A DNA stretch of 64,000 nt from Acanthacorydalis orientalis. Its lineage: Eukaryota; Arthropoda; Insecta; Megaloptera; Corydalidae. Made by a program: the position numbers and the translations under genes. The DNA lies in NCBI GenBank assembly GCA_034766995.1, contig CM068325.1:392001-456000 (forward strand), read 5' to 3'. The notes beneath the pieces were generated by a model. The model was given only the letters and a program-made list of their open reading frames with translations, did not search any database and was not told the origin of the DNA. Every line of letters begins with the position of its first letter. Positions within the stretch are counted from its first letter, which is position 1. This document shows positions 63,486 to 64,000 of the stretch, one piece after another.

Positions 63486-64000
63486 TGGTTAGCAACAGCA
63501 AAGTATTCAAATAGTTAGTAATTTCAAACAAATTGCTAATTTTCTATTTTTTTTTAATTAGAGGAAGTTGTTTTAGATTTTTGCCTTTTTGGTCTTCCTT
63601 AGGCCTATAATGTTTCACTTATAATTACAAATTTAATTTTCATTTATACACCTTTCAAGTGAACTGAAAAATATGAAAGTATTCGAAGAAATTCGCAGAA
63701 TTTGTGATTTGCTATTTATTGAAACAATACTGAATAGATGCATCTTTGTTCCTCGTGCGTTAATGTCGAGAAAAGAAAGCCGTGTGTGTGTGTGAAATTA
63801 ATCTAATGTTATACGCTATGCCTGTACGAAAATATATTTAGAAACTTGTACGAAGTACGAAAATTAATCATAAGACATCACGAAGAACATGAAACACTCG
63901 GTGCAATAGAGAAAATTGTGGGAAGAAGTCGTCATACTGTTTATAGTGTAACTGAGCGTTATAACACCGGGAAAAAACTAGAGAAGAATATTCCTGACGG
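63483..64000 (+). mobile_element. Tc1-like element, unit 2, cut by the window edge
   Basis: The end CACTGGTTAGCAACAGCAAA follows TA. The transposase start YEVRKLIIRHHEEHETLGAI then EKIVGRSRHTVYSVTERYNT is open to the last base (63850-64000). It may continue intact outside the window. Confidence 0.8.

Larger units (their letters stand above)
61205..64000. repeat. Segmental tandem duplication, unit 2 (runs off the window)
   Basis: Same series of landmarks as unit 1, with extra insertions: the 710-bp element at 61482-62189 and a longer (TA)n at 63430-63482. Unit 1 shows the empty site (near 59085) as ATCGTTATTAACGGGCACTG. Confidence 0.88.

Overview
The window looks like insect nuclear DNA, most likely from a hymenopteran such as an ant. 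This is inference: it rests on strongly CpG-rich exons inside AT-rich repeats, many (TA)n tracts, and insect-type P-like, mariner, piggyBac, hAT, RTE and copia relatives. There are no operons, prokaryotic signals, tRNAs or rRNAs that I can recognise. Only two host genes are supported; most of the rest is layered, decayed mobile DNA.

Layout. 1-1260: AT-rich degenerate minisatellite. 1261-8230: CpG-rich DNA with no gene I can identify, a TTAGGA-like tract and a 60-bp duplicated motif. 8298-8830: an 81-bp tandem repeat. 9290-12110: two arrays of one ~190-bp repeat, on both sides of the last exon of a minus-strand gene. 10611-14121: seven minus-strand exons joined by GT-AG introns encode 531 residues of an ODAD3/CCDC151-like outer-dynein-arm docking protein; its 5' exons are not found. 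14133-15004: ~175-bp satellite. 15005-15941: internally deleted mariner. 15950-29560: three P-like (THAP/P transposase) copies, with a PIF/Harbinger element nested in the first copy, a pair of long inverted repeats, and several smaller insertions.

31409-36532: an intact, intronless minus-strand ORF of 1707 aa. It has an N-terminal PD-(D/E)xK-nuclease-like (Cap4/DUF4297-like) region, a degenerate then an intact NACHT NTPase, and about 17 ankyrin repeats, 15 of them in a recently amplified 201-bp two-repeat array. The order nuclease - STAND NTPase - repeats resembles bacterial Avs/STAND defence proteins. This is the most interesting locus in the window.

37670-44372: RTE retrotransposon remnant, hAT element, a Tigger-like MITE and a Tigger element carrying a 710-bp insertion. 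44388-49622: Ty1/copia element with both LTRs, broken by stops and frameshifts, its 3' LTR carrying a poly(A) retroposed insertion. 49623-50152: very long (TA)n tract. 50480-58826: a fourth P-like copy, two piggyBac pseudogenes, a deleted irritans-type mariner, and a P-like 3' end split by a second hAT. 58827-64000: a ~2-kb segment ending in Tc1 sequence, present twice in tandem, with the 710-bp element inserted only in the second copy.

The two genes have no visible functional link. The nested insertions give a relative order of events: P-like copies first, then hAT, Harbinger, retroposed and MITE insertions into them.
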